Positions 19,706-28,533 of a stretch of DNA of 62,713 nucleotides are shown here, one piece after another. Under the pieces are notes generated by a model. It searched no databases, was not told the origin of the DNA, and worked only from the letters and a program-made list of their open reading frames with translations. This DNA is from Burkholderiales bacterium (GTDB lineage Bacteria; Pseudomonadota; Gammaproteobacteria; Burkholderiales; JABEVD01). The translations under genes and the position numbers were made by a program. The stretch lies in assembly GCA_019753155.1 (NCBI GenBank), contig JAIELG010000001.1:1-62713 (forward strand). The letters are read 5' to 3'. How positions within the stretch are numbered: the first letter of the stretch is position 1; each line of letters begins with the position of its first letter.

Positions 19706-21147
19706 GATGCGGTGCCTCCTTCTGCTGCCAGTTCATGATTGACCGACGGTTCGCCATGCGCCTTGGTATGCAGGGAGCGGTGGTAAACCATTTCCTTGAC
19801 CTCGTACATCGATACCGACGGGAATATCTTGCAGAACAGCATGAACAGCATGTTGAACCAGCCGAAGCTGCCCGCCACCATGCCCCACTGCACCCAGGCC
19901 GGCCATTGATCGTGATCCATGGTCCAGGGGTAGATGCCGTTTGCGAAAGTGGGCGAGACGATCATCCAGCGCTCCAGCCACATGCCCACGTTGAGCAGGA
20001 TCGATACGACCAGCATGGTCGGGATGTGATTGCGCAACTTCTTGAATGCGAGGGTGAACGGAACCACCGACCCAAGGAAGTTCATCGACCACCAGAACAC
20101 CGCATAATCCCCGGTCGCCCTGTAGATCAACGCCTGCTTCGCGTACATATCGTCCCCATACCAGGTCGCGGAATATTCCACCAGATTGAGGTAGGTCCAG
20201 ACCATGGAAATGGCGAAAGTCAGCTTTGCCGTCTTCTCCAGAATCGGCATGGTCATGTATTCCTCGAAGCGGAAAACGTAACGCAGCACGATGAAGAGCG
20301 TGATGATCGCAGCGCATCCCGAATATAGAGCGCCGGCAACGAAGTAGGGCGGGAAGGAGGTGATATGCCATCCGGGCTGCTGGGAAACCGCGAAGTCCGT
20401 TGCAACGATGGAGTGCACTGAAACCGCAAGCGGGATCAGGAAGCAGGCGACGGTGAGATATGTGACGCGAAAATTCGCCCATTGCCTGTCCGTTCCCATC
20501 CATCCGAGGGAAAGGAAGGTATAGAAGCGCTTGCGAAAACCGGTTGCATTGTCGCGGCAGATCGCAAGATCGGGAATCATCCCGATGTAAAGGAAGATCA
20601 TCGATGATGTCAGATAGGTGAAAATCGCGGTCGCATCCCATACCAGGGGAGACTGGAAATTCGGCCAGGTCCAGCGCTCGTTCGGATAGGCCACGACATA
20701 ATAAAACTGCCAGACCCTGCCCAGATGAACCATGACGAAGAGGCCGGCCGTCATCAGTGAAAACGTCGTCATCGCCTCAGCGAAGCGGTAGATCGGCTTG
20801 CGCCAGTCGGCATGCATGAGGTGCAGGATTGCAGACAGGAGCGTGCCGGAATGGCTCATCCCGATCCAGAAGATGAAGGTCGCGATGTAAAGGCCCCATA
20901 CCTGAGGATTATCCAGGTTTGCAACGCCCAGGCCGGTTTCGTACTGGTAAATTTCGCAGGAAACCCCGAACATGAACAGCGCGAGAGAACCCAGAAATAT
21001 CACCCAGAACAGCATCCTCGGGCGCTCCAGGCTCCTGAGCACGTCGCTGTTGATCTTCGCCCACGCAATATCCTCGCGGATATCCTTCTCCTTTCGGACG
21101 AAGCGCCTCTCTACCTCTACTTCTCTTTCTTCGAACGTATTAATCAT
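19702..21147 (-). CDS. actC: Alternative complex III quinol-binding subunit ActC (NrfD/PsrC family)
   Basis: A 481-residue NrfD/PsrC-type membrane subunit with about ten helices. It is the menaquinol/ubiquinol oxidation site next to the Fe-S subunit ActB. Histidines expected in the quinol pocket are seen in MSHSGTLLSAILH, and GRVWQFYYV and WMIVSPTF are further family segments. The long charged N-terminus (about 45 residues) before the first helix is common in ActC. It starts 64 bases after actB2, the largest gap inside the operon. Its stop overlaps the actD start. Confidence 0.95.
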   Translation of the reverse strand: MINTFEEREVEVERRFVRKEKDIREDIAWAKINSDVLRSLERPRMLFWVIFLGSLALFMFGVSCEIYQYETGLGVANLDNPQVWGLYIATFIFWIGMSHSGTLLSAILHLMHADWRKPIYRFAEAMTTFSLMTAGLFVMVHLGRVWQFYYVVAYPNERWTWPNFQSPLVWDATAIFTYLTSSMIFLYIGMIPDLAICRDNATGFRKRFYTFLSLGWMGTDRQWANFRVTYLTVACFLIPLAVSVHSIVATDFAVSQQPGWHITSFPPYFVAGALYSGCAAIITLFIVLRYVFRFEEYMTMPILEKTAKLTFAISMVWTYLNLVEYSATWYGDDMYAKQALIYRATGDYAVFWWSMNFLGSVVPFTLAFKKLRNHIPTMLVVSILLNVGMWLERWMIVSPTFANGIYPWTMDHDQWPAWVQWGMVAGSFGWFNMLFMLFCKIFPSVSMYEVKEMVYHRSLHTKAHGEPSVNHELAAEGGTAS

Positions 21148-21211
21148 TCCATAATTCCCTGAAGACGAAACCCTTTAATCCCAGGCCTGCAAAGGCCCTG
21201 CCCTTTCAATC

Positions 21212-22060
21212 TCAAGCTTCCGCATCCCTCACGCGCTCCATGTACATCACGGAGGGGAACGGCCTCAAATCTTCAAGGATACGGTAGCCGCGAACCGTGT
21301 TGTCCTTTTCCTGCATATCCTTGTACAAGTCGACCTGCTGGTTCTTCCACATCTTGGCGATCTTCGATTCAGGATCGACGATGTTGCCGAAAGAGATCGC
21401 TCCCGTGGGACAGGCCTGGGCGCAGGCCGGCAAGACTTCGCCATCCCTGACCAGCCTGTATTCCGTCCTCGCGCGGCTCTTGGCCTCGCTCAACCTCTGG
21501 ACACAGAACGTGCATTTTTCCATGACCCCCTTGGTGCGCACCGTCACATCGGGATTCAACTGGTCTTCGAGAGGCGCGGGCCAGGCAGTCGAAGGGTAGT
21601 TCCACCAGTTGAAGTACCTGACCTTGAACGGACAGTTCGCCGAGCAATACCGCGAGCCGATGCAGCGATGGTAATTCTGCGAGTTCAGTCCATCGTTGGT
21701 GTGGCTGGTCGCAGCCACGGGACAGACCGTTTCGCAGGGTGCCGCTTCGCATTGCTGGCACATCATCGGGAGGAAGGATGTGCCCTGCTCCGGGAATTCA
21801 CCCATTTTCTCGTCCCAGTAGCGCTCAATCCGTATCCAGTGCATCACCTGACCGTGTTCGAAACGGTGCTTGCCGACCACGGGAAGATTGTTCTCGGCAT
21901 AGCAGGCCGTGGTGCAGGCATTGCATCCGGTGCAGATGTCGAGATCAACCGCCATCGCCCACTTATACTCTCCGTACTGCCTGTTGAGGTCGTATTGACC
22001 ACGGTACGGGCGCTTGTTCCTGTAAAAAGACCAGTTGTTCAAAAGATTCGTTATCGACAC
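21212..22060 (-). CDS. actB2: Alternative complex III Fe-S subunit ActB2
   Basis: A 282-residue protein with four ferredoxin-like cysteine groups: CTGCNACTTAC, CQQCEAAPCETVC, CIGSRYCSANC and CTFCVQR with CAQAC. These can hold three [4Fe-4S] and one [3Fe-4S] cluster, as in the C-terminal half of ActB in other bacteria. The clusters should wire electrons from ActC towards ActA. Here the half is a separate gene that begins one base after the stop of actB1. It has no signal of its own, so it presumably crosses the membrane with the Tat-exported actB1 product. Confidence 0.93.
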   Translation of the reverse strand: MSITNLLNNWSFYRNKRPYRGQYDLNRQYGEYKWAMAVDLDICTGCNACTTACYAENNLPVVGKHRFEHGQVMHWIRIERYWDEKMGEFPEQGTSFLPMMCQQCEAAPCETVCPVAATSHTNDGLNSQNYHRCIGSRYCSANCPFKVRYFNWWNYPSTAWPAPLEDQLNPDVTVRTKGVMEKCTFCVQRLSEAKSRARTEYRLVRDGEVLPACAQACPTGAISFGNIVDPESKIAKMWKNQQVDLYKDMQEKDNTVRGYRILEDLRPFPSVMYMERVRDAEA

Positions 22061-22061
22061 T

Positions 22062-24278
22062 TTAAATCTCCTTGGAAAGCTGAGCCACGTCAGCCGGTAA
22101 GGTCACCACCAGTTTACGGCCCAACTGGGTATTGTATGGGCCTTCGTCCTTGACCACCGTCTCCTTCGATCCGGTTTTCCTGACGGAAACGCGTGTTCCG
22201 TACATCGCGATCTCTCCCGTGCTCTTCTCGAAGACGGGATCCAGGATCCTGAATGGATTGACGCCCACGCCCTGCGCAAAGCGCCCCAAGGCCTCGTGCC
22301 CCTGACCGAGCGGAATCGAGATGGCGTCGGGATGGATACCGGGAAACAGATACGCCTTGACTTTCAGCATACCGTTCTGGGAGGCGATTTCAAGATAATC
22401 CCCTTCGCTGATGCCCATGCTCGCCGCGGTTTTGGGATGAATTTCCGCCCATGAATCCCATACGACCGTGGTAAGCGGATCGGGGGACTCCTGCAGCCAT
22501 CCCAGATTGGCATGCCTGCCGTCCCTGAAATTATGACGTTCCGAAGGAATCAGGTAAAACGGGAATTTCGGATCCTGAACCGGCGCGCTGGACGAAAGAT
22601 CGAGCGCGGCGGCCGCAAAATTCGCCCCGACCTCCTGCTGCGGCGCATCGACCTGAATCAGGCCGTGGCTCAGCACGTCATACCAGAAGTGCTCGTCCGT
22701 ATCCGTATATTTCACCACGGGCTTGACAGCGACCACCGCCGTTTTCAGGTAGGAGAAGAAATCAGGCCATGCCTTGTATTCTTCCGCGCGGCGCACTTTG
22801 ACGAGGTCGAGCATGATGTCGCCCATCGACCGGGTATCCGCATGAAGCTTCTCCATCAAGGGCTGCTGAATCGATACCTCGACGCCCTCCGGTTGATACC
22901 AGGCCACATGAGAACCGAAATCCTCGACTGCCGTCAGTATGGGCAGAACGAGATCGCATTCCTGTGCGGTTTCGTCGATCGCATCGACGAAAGCCACCTT
23001 GAAAGGCGCCTTGCGCAAGTTTTCGCGAAAACCCATGAAGCTCGGCGCGGTGAATACGGGATTGGCACCATGGATGAACACGGCCTTGAATTTCCCGCCG
23101 CCCATTTCGTCGTTCATGGCTTTCAATGCCGCGAAACTGCCCGCGGAAGGCGCAATTTGCGGGAAAGGCGACTGGGCCTGCCCATCCACGGTTTTGCCGA
23201 CATTCCCAAGTATTTTGTTGAGGAGCTGGATCGCCATGGCGTTCTGCACTCCGTGGACATGCCCTTCCGCGGAAGCCCCGGAAATAACCAGGCTGGGCGT
23301 TTTTTCCCAAAGCAATGCAGCCACATGAGCAACGAGTTCGGGCCGCACGCCCGTGGCCCTGCTGACCGTTTCCCTGTCGTACTTCCTGACGAGCGCCACG
23401 ATATCCGGGGAAGTCGCTCTGACATATTCCTCGTGATTCAGGAGTTCGTTTGCAACGCCGAGCGCGAATACGCCTTCCGTTCCCGGGATAATCGGGATCC
23501 AGCGATCGGCATTTGCACCCGTCATGGTCATTTTGGGTTCGATCTGAACCAGGGTGCCGCGCGGCGCCTTCCTGAATTTCGCATATTCCCTGGCAAAATG
23601 CACGGGAGATGCGCCGGTTCCAAGAAAATCGCTGCCGAAAGAGACGATCAGCTTCGCCTTGTCCAAGTGCAGCCTGGGCATGTCGACGCCGTAGACCTGC
23701 CTGTTTGCCGCGAAGCCAATGGCGGGAGAAACCGCTTCATACACGAAATGGTTCTTCGAACCCAGGCTGTCCATATAGTTCTGGATGAGCGCCTTCAGAT
23801 GACCGCTGGTCGCGCCCGTAACGAAAGCGAACTGTTCCCCGCTGATGCCGCTCTTCGGCCCGGTCTTGTCATCCAGCAAAGCCATCGCCTTTTCCCAGGT
23901 GGTGGGCACGAGCTTGTCGCCCTCCTTCACCATCGGCTGGGTCAGCCGGTCAGGGTTGTACTGGGCCTGAACCGCAGCCTGACCGAGACCGCAAATTTTC
24001 CCGCCGCTGATTTTCGATTCCGGATTGCCTTCCAGCTTCAGCACACGCCCTTCGCGGACGCGCCCCATGACGCCACAAGCCGACCCGCACTGCGTGCAGG
24101 TCGAAGCATAGAATACGCTGAGTCCCGGCACCACGAAATCTTCCGGATGCACGTTAGGCATGACCACCTCGACGCCTGACTGAACGTCGGTATTGCCACA
24201 TCCGGTGAGCGCCAGGGAACTTCCGCCCAGCCCGAGCACCTTCAGAAAATCCCTGCGATTAATGCCGCTTTCACTCAT
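22062..24278 (-). CDS. actB1: Alternative complex III molybdopterin-oxidoreductase-like subunit ActB1
   Basis: A 738-residue member of the molybdopterin oxidoreductase superfamily. In studied complexes this domain has lost the Mo cofactor and is structural. The N-terminus is a twin-arginine signal (RRDFLK, residues 8-13) with a lipobox LTGC at Cys27, so it is probably a Tat-exported lipoprotein. A Cx2Cx3C pattern with a fourth Cys about 27 residues on follows near residue 55. Start at the ATG at 24278, which puts the Tat motif at the usual place; the frame extends upstream to 24332 without a better start. It ends one base before actB2. Confidence 0.93.
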   Translation of the reverse strand: MSESGINRRDFLKVLGLGGSSLALTGCGNTDVQSGVEVVMPNVHPEDFVVPGLSVFYASTCTQCGSACGVMGRVREGRVLKLEGNPESKISGGKICGLGQAAVQAQYNPDRLTQPMVKEGDKLVPTTWEKAMALLDDKTGPKSGISGEQFAFVTGATSGHLKALIQNYMDSLGSKNHFVYEAVSPAIGFAANRQVYGVDMPRLHLDKAKLIVSFGSDFLGTGASPVHFAREYAKFRKAPRGTLVQIEPKMTMTGANADRWIPIIPGTEGVFALGVANELLNHEEYVRATSPDIVALVRKYDRETVSRATGVRPELVAHVAALLWEKTPSLVISGASAEGHVHGVQNAMAIQLLNKILGNVGKTVDGQAQSPFPQIAPSAGSFAALKAMNDEMGGGKFKAVFIHGANPVFTAPSFMGFRENLRKAPFKVAFVDAIDETAQECDLVLPILTAVEDFGSHVAWYQPEGVEVSIQQPLMEKLHADTRSMGDIMLDLVKVRRAEEYKAWPDFFSYLKTAVVAVKPVVKYTDTDEHFWYDVLSHGLIQVDAPQQEVGANFAAAALDLSSSAPVQDPKFPFYLIPSERHNFRDGRHANLGWLQESPDPLTTVVWDSWAEIHPKTAASMGISEGDYLEIASQNGMLKVKAYLFPGIHPDAISIPLGQGHEALGRFAQGVGVNPFRILDPVFEKSTGEIAMYGTRVSVRKTGSKETVVKDEGPYNTQLGRKLVVTLPADVAQLSKEI

Positions 24279-24336
24279 AACAAAATCATCCCATATCAAA
24301 TGGTGGAAATATGTCCGCGCCTGACCCCGCAAACCC

Positions 24337-24945
24337 TTATTTGTGACACTGCCAGCATTCGTTCGGCCCGTGGCTCGTCTTCATGTTGGTCACGCTTTCC
24401 TTGTGATCCTTCTCGTGGCAACTGACGCACCATCCCATCGACAATGACTTGACGCGCCTGTCTACAGTCATGTTGGCAACGTCTCCATGACAGTATCCGC
24501 AAACCTCGCGAACCGGCCTGTCCTGCCTGAAATAGAAACGCTGGATATGGCGTTCGTGGTTGAATCTGACGAAATCGGGAAGATCGTTGACCTTTTTCCA
24601 GGGGATGGGCTCTTTCTTATCCCAATATTCGAAAAGTTTCTTGATCCTGGGCTTGTCTTTTACCGACTCGATGTTCTGGTGGCAACCGATGCACTTGTCC
24701 TCCCGCGGGATCACGGACACGTAACCGCGCCTTGCGCCGGTATGACAGTACATGCAGTTGATTCCCATGTCCTTCGCATGCCTGTAATGGGGGAAATCGA
24801 TGGGTTGCTGGACGACCGGACCCAGAGCATTATATCCATCGGAAGTTTGGGACCCGATGGGGCCGCCCTGGACGAACGGTTCGGCATTCACCGCGCTTCC
24901 GCAAAGGAAAGCCAGAGACAACACCGCCAGCAAACGATGGATCAT
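24337..24945 (-). CDS. actA: Alternative complex III pentaheme cytochrome ActA
   Basis: A 202-residue periplasmic multiheme cytochrome with five CxxCH sites: CMYCH, CIGCH, CGYCH, CVSCH and CWQCH, the last at the extreme C-terminus. A cleavable signal peptide (to about residue 20, GSAVNA) starts at the ATG at 24945; the frame extends upstream to 25125, but that part looks non-coding and would bury the signal. ActA collects electrons from the ActB clusters. As first gene it marks the operon start, with 58 bases to actB1. Confidence 0.93.
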   Translation of the reverse strand: MIHRLLAVLSLAFLCGSAVNAEPFVQGGPIGSQTSDGYNALGPVVQQPIDFPHYRHAKDMGINCMYCHTGARRGYVSVIPREDKCIGCHQNIESVKDKPRIKKLFEYWDKKEPIPWKKVNDLPDFVRFNHERHIQRFYFRQDRPVREVCGYCHGDVANMTVDRRVKSLSMGWCVSCHEKDHKESVTNMKTSHGPNECWQCHK

Positions 24946-25401
24946 GTTTCTCGTTCCAGTATTAAAGCATGTCATATGATGATATCCATTGAAATTGACC
25001 ATTCGAAACTTAGCCCCGCCCAAGCTTAGACCAAACGAGGCAGCACCATTCATTACCAAATAGCAATGATAGTGATACTTAAACAACGGGTGAAACGAAG
25101 AAACCGCCACTCGCAGAATGCGCATTGTTTTGCTTCATGAGCAGCCAGTCTTGAACTTGATTTGACTTGCAGAGATGGCAGGCGATCCGTATGGGCCGGA
25201 CACCACTCCACCTTGGCAACACGCATGTTGCGTTTGAATTGACCCTCATGCTCCCTCCATCCTGCCTGTTTTGATGATCTTTTGTACCGTGCCCATAATA
25301 TGGGCTGCCGACAGATTTTTTTCGAAGTATAACTAGGTGACGCTTTTCAGGTCAAGCCTTCACCCCATTTATTTTCGTAATAAATGAAGGCCCATCCCGA
25401 T
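24946..25401. other. Gene-free upstream region of the act operon
   Basis: These 456 bases separate the actA start from the scpB stop and should hold the act promoter. I see no convincing sigma-70 pair and no additional reading frame. Near the scpB end, 25356-25391 forms a hairpin: GCCTT, a five-base bulge, CATTTATT, a TTCGT loop, AATAAATG and AAGGC. It has no T-run on the minus strand, so it may be a weak terminator or processing site for the scp operon rather than an attenuator. Confidence 0.5.
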
Positions 25402-25929
25402 TTATGAATGATTGTCGTTCCCAACACCAATTTCCTGCAAAGGTGGCAATTCCGAAATCGACCTCAGGTTCAGGTCGTCCAGAAACCGAGACGTCGTCGC
25501 ATAAAGAGCAGGCCTTCCCGGAACATCCCTATGACCGATCATCTCGATCCATGATCTGGATTCGAGCATTTTCAGTATCTGGGTCGAAACCGACACGCCT
25601 CTTACCGCCTCGATATCCCCTCGCGTCACGGGCTGCCTGTAGGCGATGATTGCAAGCGTTTCCAAAGCCGCCCTGGAATAACGCAGCAACTTCCTCTCGC
25701 TCAGTCGATCCAGAAACTGCTTCATTTCAGGCTTCGATCTGAAACGCCAGCCCCCCGCCACTTCGACCAGGTCCAGACCCGAATCCATCCATTTGAGGCG
25801 CAACTCGGAGAGTATTTTTGCTATCGCTTCGCGGCCGATTCCCCCGTCGAACAATTTGGCGAGTTCGGAAATGGAAAGCGCCTCCTCGCTCGTCAGGAGG
25901 GCAGCTTCGACTATGCGATCAGGATTCAT
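25402..25929 (-). CDS. scpB: Segregation and condensation protein B
   Basis: A 175-residue protein with two winged-helix domains, the kleisin-associated subunit of the SMC-ScpAB condensin that helps compact and segregate the chromosome. The motif RYSRAALETLAIIAYRQPVTR in the second half is diagnostic of ScpB; only its core AIIAYRQPVTR needs to be cited. It overlaps the scpA end by 11 bases. It is last in the PHP-yciO-M50-trpS-scpA-scpB run. No smc gene is present in the window. Confidence 0.94.
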   Translation of the reverse strand: MNPDRIVEAALLTSEEALSISELAKLFDGGIGREAIAKILSELRLKWMDSGLDLVEVAGGWRFRSKPEMKQFLDRLSERKLLRYSRAALETLAIIAYRQPVTRGDIEAVRGVSVSTQILKMLESRSWIEMIGHRDVPGRPALYATTSRFLDDLNLRSISELPPLQEIGVGNDNHS

Positions 25930-26674
25930 TGTTCGCCTTCACATATATCGCACCGAAAGGCTCGGACTGAACGATGAAAACCAGATGCTCCCTGGCAAGT
26001 TCGAGCAGGGCGAGAAATGTCACGACAATGCCAGCCTGCTTCTCGAAAAGCTCAGTGAATTCGGCAAACGCGCCACCCTGCAGCGCCCTCAGGATTCTCG
26101 CCATATGTTCCCGGACGGAAAGATCATCCCGACTGACTTTATGGGGATGCATCACTCGCGCGCGCGCAAGCAGGCCCATCCACGCATTTCTCAGATCGTC
26201 CGGACAGACCACGGGCAATTCAGGCATATCGCTCCAATCGATCGATACCTTGGGCAGAAAAAAGTCCCGCCCGACCTGCTCCATCGCTTCCAGTGCAACT
26301 GCGGCCTGTTTGATTTTCTCGTATTCGAGCAGGCGCCTGACGAGTTCGGCTCTGGGGTCGTTTTCTTCCTCCATCGCACAAGACCTGGGGAGAAGCATCC
26401 TGGACTTGACTTCGATGAGGAGCGCCGCCATGAGAAGATATTCCGCAGCGAGTTCGTGTTGCTGCCTTGCGGTATCGATATAGGTCATGTACTGGCGGGT
26501 GAGTTCCGCCATCCTGATATCGAGGATGTCCAGATTGTGTTTACGGATAAGATAGAGCAGCAGATCCAGCGGCCCCTCGAAAGTCTCCAGGACGATTTCG
26601 AGCGCTTCCGGCGGGATATATAGATCCTGCGGCAACTCCAGAATCGCTTCGCCATGGATTCTGGCGACGATCAA
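25919..26674 (-). CDS. scpA: Segregation and condensation protein A
   Basis: A 251-residue kleisin that bridges SMC heads. The N-terminal FEGPLDLLLYLIRKH segment is the ScpA hallmark, followed by the helical DIRMAELTRQY stretch; the C-terminal winged helix is seen after about residue 170. The most plausible start is a TTG at 26674 that overlaps the trpS stop (TTGA), since the next ATG would cut into the conserved N-terminal domain. Forms the condensin accessory pair with scpB. Confidence 0.93.
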   Translation of the reverse strand: MIVARIHGEAILELPQDLYIPPEALEIVLETFEGPLDLLLYLIRKHNLDILDIRMAELTRQYMTYIDTARQQHELAAEYLLMAALLIEVKSRMLLPRSCAMEEENDPRAELVRRLLEYEKIKQAAVALEAMEQVGRDFFLPKVSIDWSDMPELPVVCPDDLRNAWMGLLARARVMHPHKVSRDDLSVREHMARILRALQGGAFAEFTELFEKQAGIVVTFLALLELAREHLVFIVQSEPFGAIYVKANNES

Positions 26675-27873
26675 CTGTAGTCCAGACCCATGGCTTCACG
26701 GACTTCGCGCATGGTATCCTGTGCCAGCCTGCGCGCCTTTTCGCAGCCGTCCGCGATAATGTTGCGGACAAGAGCGACATCGTCCAGATAAAGCTGCGCC
26801 CGCTCTCTCATGGGTTCCTGCTCCCTGAGCACCGCCTCGATGACAGGTTGCTTGCACTCGATGCACCCGATCCCCGCGCTTTTGCATCCTGCCTGAACCC
26901 AGGCGCAAATCGCCTCGTCCGAATAAATCATGTGAAATTGCCAGACCGGGCATTTCTCGGGATCCCCCGGATCAGTGCGCCGCACTCGCGCCGGGTCGGT
27001 AGGCATGGTACGGATCTTTTTCTCGACGCTTTTCGGCTCCTCCCGCAGCGAAATGGTGTTGCCGTAGGATTTGGACATCTTGTGTCCGTCCAGGCCCGGC
27101 ATTCTGGATGCGCTCGTCAGCATGGACTGGGGCTCGGAAAGAATCATCTTGGTGCTGCCCTCGAGATAGCCATAAAGCCTTTCCCGATCTCCCGCGCTCA
27201 GATTCTGCTGCTCGTCCAGAAGCGACTTTGCAGCCTCCAGGGCCTCCACATCTCCCTGCTCCTGAAAGCGTGTCCTGAGTTCACTATAGAGCTTCGCCTT
27301 TTTCGAACCCAGTTTCTTCACTGCACTCCGGGCCTTCTCCTCGAACCCGGTCTCACGCCCGTAGATATGGTTGAAACGCCTCGCAATCTCTCGCGTGAAT
27401 TCGATGTGCGGAACCTGATCCTCCCCCACCGGAACATGAGTCGCCCTGTAAATCAGGATGTCCGCGCTCTGCAGCAGCGGGTAACCCAGAAAGCCGTATG
27501 TACCGAGATCCTTTTCACTCAGCTTCTGCTGCTGATCCTTGTAGGTCGGCACCCGCTCCAGCCAGCCCAGCGGCGTGATCATTGAGAGAAGAAGGTGCAA
27601 TTCGGCATGCTCCGGCACCCTGGACTGGATGAAAAGCGTGGCCTGGGTCGGATCCACGCCGGCGGCAAGCCAGTCGATCAACATGTCCCACACGCTTTCC
27701 CCGATGACTTCGGGCGTGTCGTAATGCGTCGTCAGCGCATGCCAGTCCGCGACAAAAAAGAGACAGGGGTGTTCGTGCTGCAGTTTAATCCAGTTCTTGA
27801 GAACACCGTGATAATGACCAAGATGAAGGTGTCCCGTGGGACGCATTCCTGACAGGATTCGATCGGCAAACAT
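26671..27873 (-). CDS. trpS: Tryptophanyl-tRNA synthetase
   Basis: A 400-residue class Ic aminoacyl-tRNA synthetase charging tRNA-Trp. Signature sequences are present: HLGHYHG near residue 17 (HIGH-type) and KMSKSYGN near residue 260. It is longer than E. coli TrpS (334) because of an insertion of about 60 residues between residues 160 and 235, rich in K/E; this longer form is common in betaproteobacteria. The ATG at 27873 gives the typical start (RILSGMRPTG). It lies in an unbroken run with the M50 protease upstream. Confidence 0.96.
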   Translation of the reverse strand: MFADRILSGMRPTGHLHLGHYHGVLKNWIKLQHEHPCLFFVADWHALTTHYDTPEVIGESVWDMLIDWLAAGVDPTQATLFIQSRVPEHAELHLLLSMITPLGWLERVPTYKDQQQKLSEKDLGTYGFLGYPLLQSADILIYRATHVPVGEDQVPHIEFTREIARRFNHIYGRETGFEEKARSAVKKLGSKKAKLYSELRTRFQEQGDVEALEAAKSLLDEQQNLSAGDRERLYGYLEGSTKMILSEPQSMLTSASRMPGLDGHKMSKSYGNTISLREEPKSVEKKIRTMPTDPARVRRTDPGDPEKCPVWQFHMIYSDEAICAWVQAGCKSAGIGCIECKQPVIEAVLREQEPMRERAQLYLDDVALVRNIIADGCEKARRLAQDTMREVREAMGLDYS

Positions 27874-27885
27874 GTTCTACCTTTA

Positions 27886-28533
27886 TTATAAACCAAACAA
27901 TTGCAGGATCAGATTGATGGCAAGATTCATCAGCGGCCCGATAATCGCGCCGAGAATGCCGGAAAAAAGCAAAACGACAAGTACGATTATGCCGTATGGC
28001 TCGATTTTGGCAAGCTGGTAAGCCTGTTTTGCAGGCAGCAGGCTGACCATGACCCGCCCCCCGTCCAGAGGCGGAATCGGAAGCAGGTTGAGCATCATCA
28101 GCACGACATTGATTTTTACCCCCATGTTGGCCATGACCGACAGGGGGGCGGTAAAGTAGCTTCCGGGCATCAGTGTGGCGACCTTCAGCATGAACGCCCA
28201 GAACACCGCCATGAGCAGATTCGATGCGGGACCCGCGATGGCGACCCAAAGCATGTCCTGCTTCGGGTGCCTCAAGGCGCCGAAATTGATCGGCACAGGT
28301 TTTGCCCAGCCGAAAAGAAAACCGCCCAATGCCAGAGAAATCAGGGGAATGACGATGGTCCCCATAGGATCGATGTGGTGCAGCGGATTGAGGCTCACCC
28401 TGCCTTGCATGTAAGCCGTCATGTCTCCGAAATGCCTGGCGACATAGCCATGCGCGGCTTCGTGGAAAGTGATCGCGAAAATGATGGGGAGCGCATACAC
28501 TGCGGCCATCTGTATGAAATTGCCTGCGTCCAT
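27886..28533 (-). CDS. Site-2-protease-family (M50) membrane metalloprotease
   Basis: A 215-residue integral membrane zinc protease homologue. The zinc motif HEAAHG lies near residue 22, and a third ligand is in NLLPIPPLDGGRV near residue 155, the NPxxDG-like element of the M50B family. About six membrane helices. The target is unknown; small M50 proteins of this kind are often annotated only by fold. Start at the ATG at 28533, which overlaps the stop of the YciO-like gene by one base (TAATG). The position between yciO and trpS is conserved in many betaproteobacteria. Confidence 0.9.
   Translation of the reverse strand: MDAGNFIQMAAVYALPIIFAITFHEAAHGYVARHFGDMTAYMQGRVSLNPLHHIDPMGTIVIPLISLALGGFLFGWAKPVPINFGALRHPKQDMLWVAIAGPASNLLMAVFWAFMLKVATLMPGSYFTAPLSVMANMGVKINVVLMMLNLLPIPPLDGGRVMVSLLPAKQAYQLAKIEPYGIIVLVVLLFSGILGAIIGPLMNLAINLILQLFGL

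Noticed and set aside
22512-24179. 555-codon open frame antisense to actB1
   Set aside because: Runs opposite a well-supported gene, is rich in Arg/His typical of reverse-frame translation, and has no motif.
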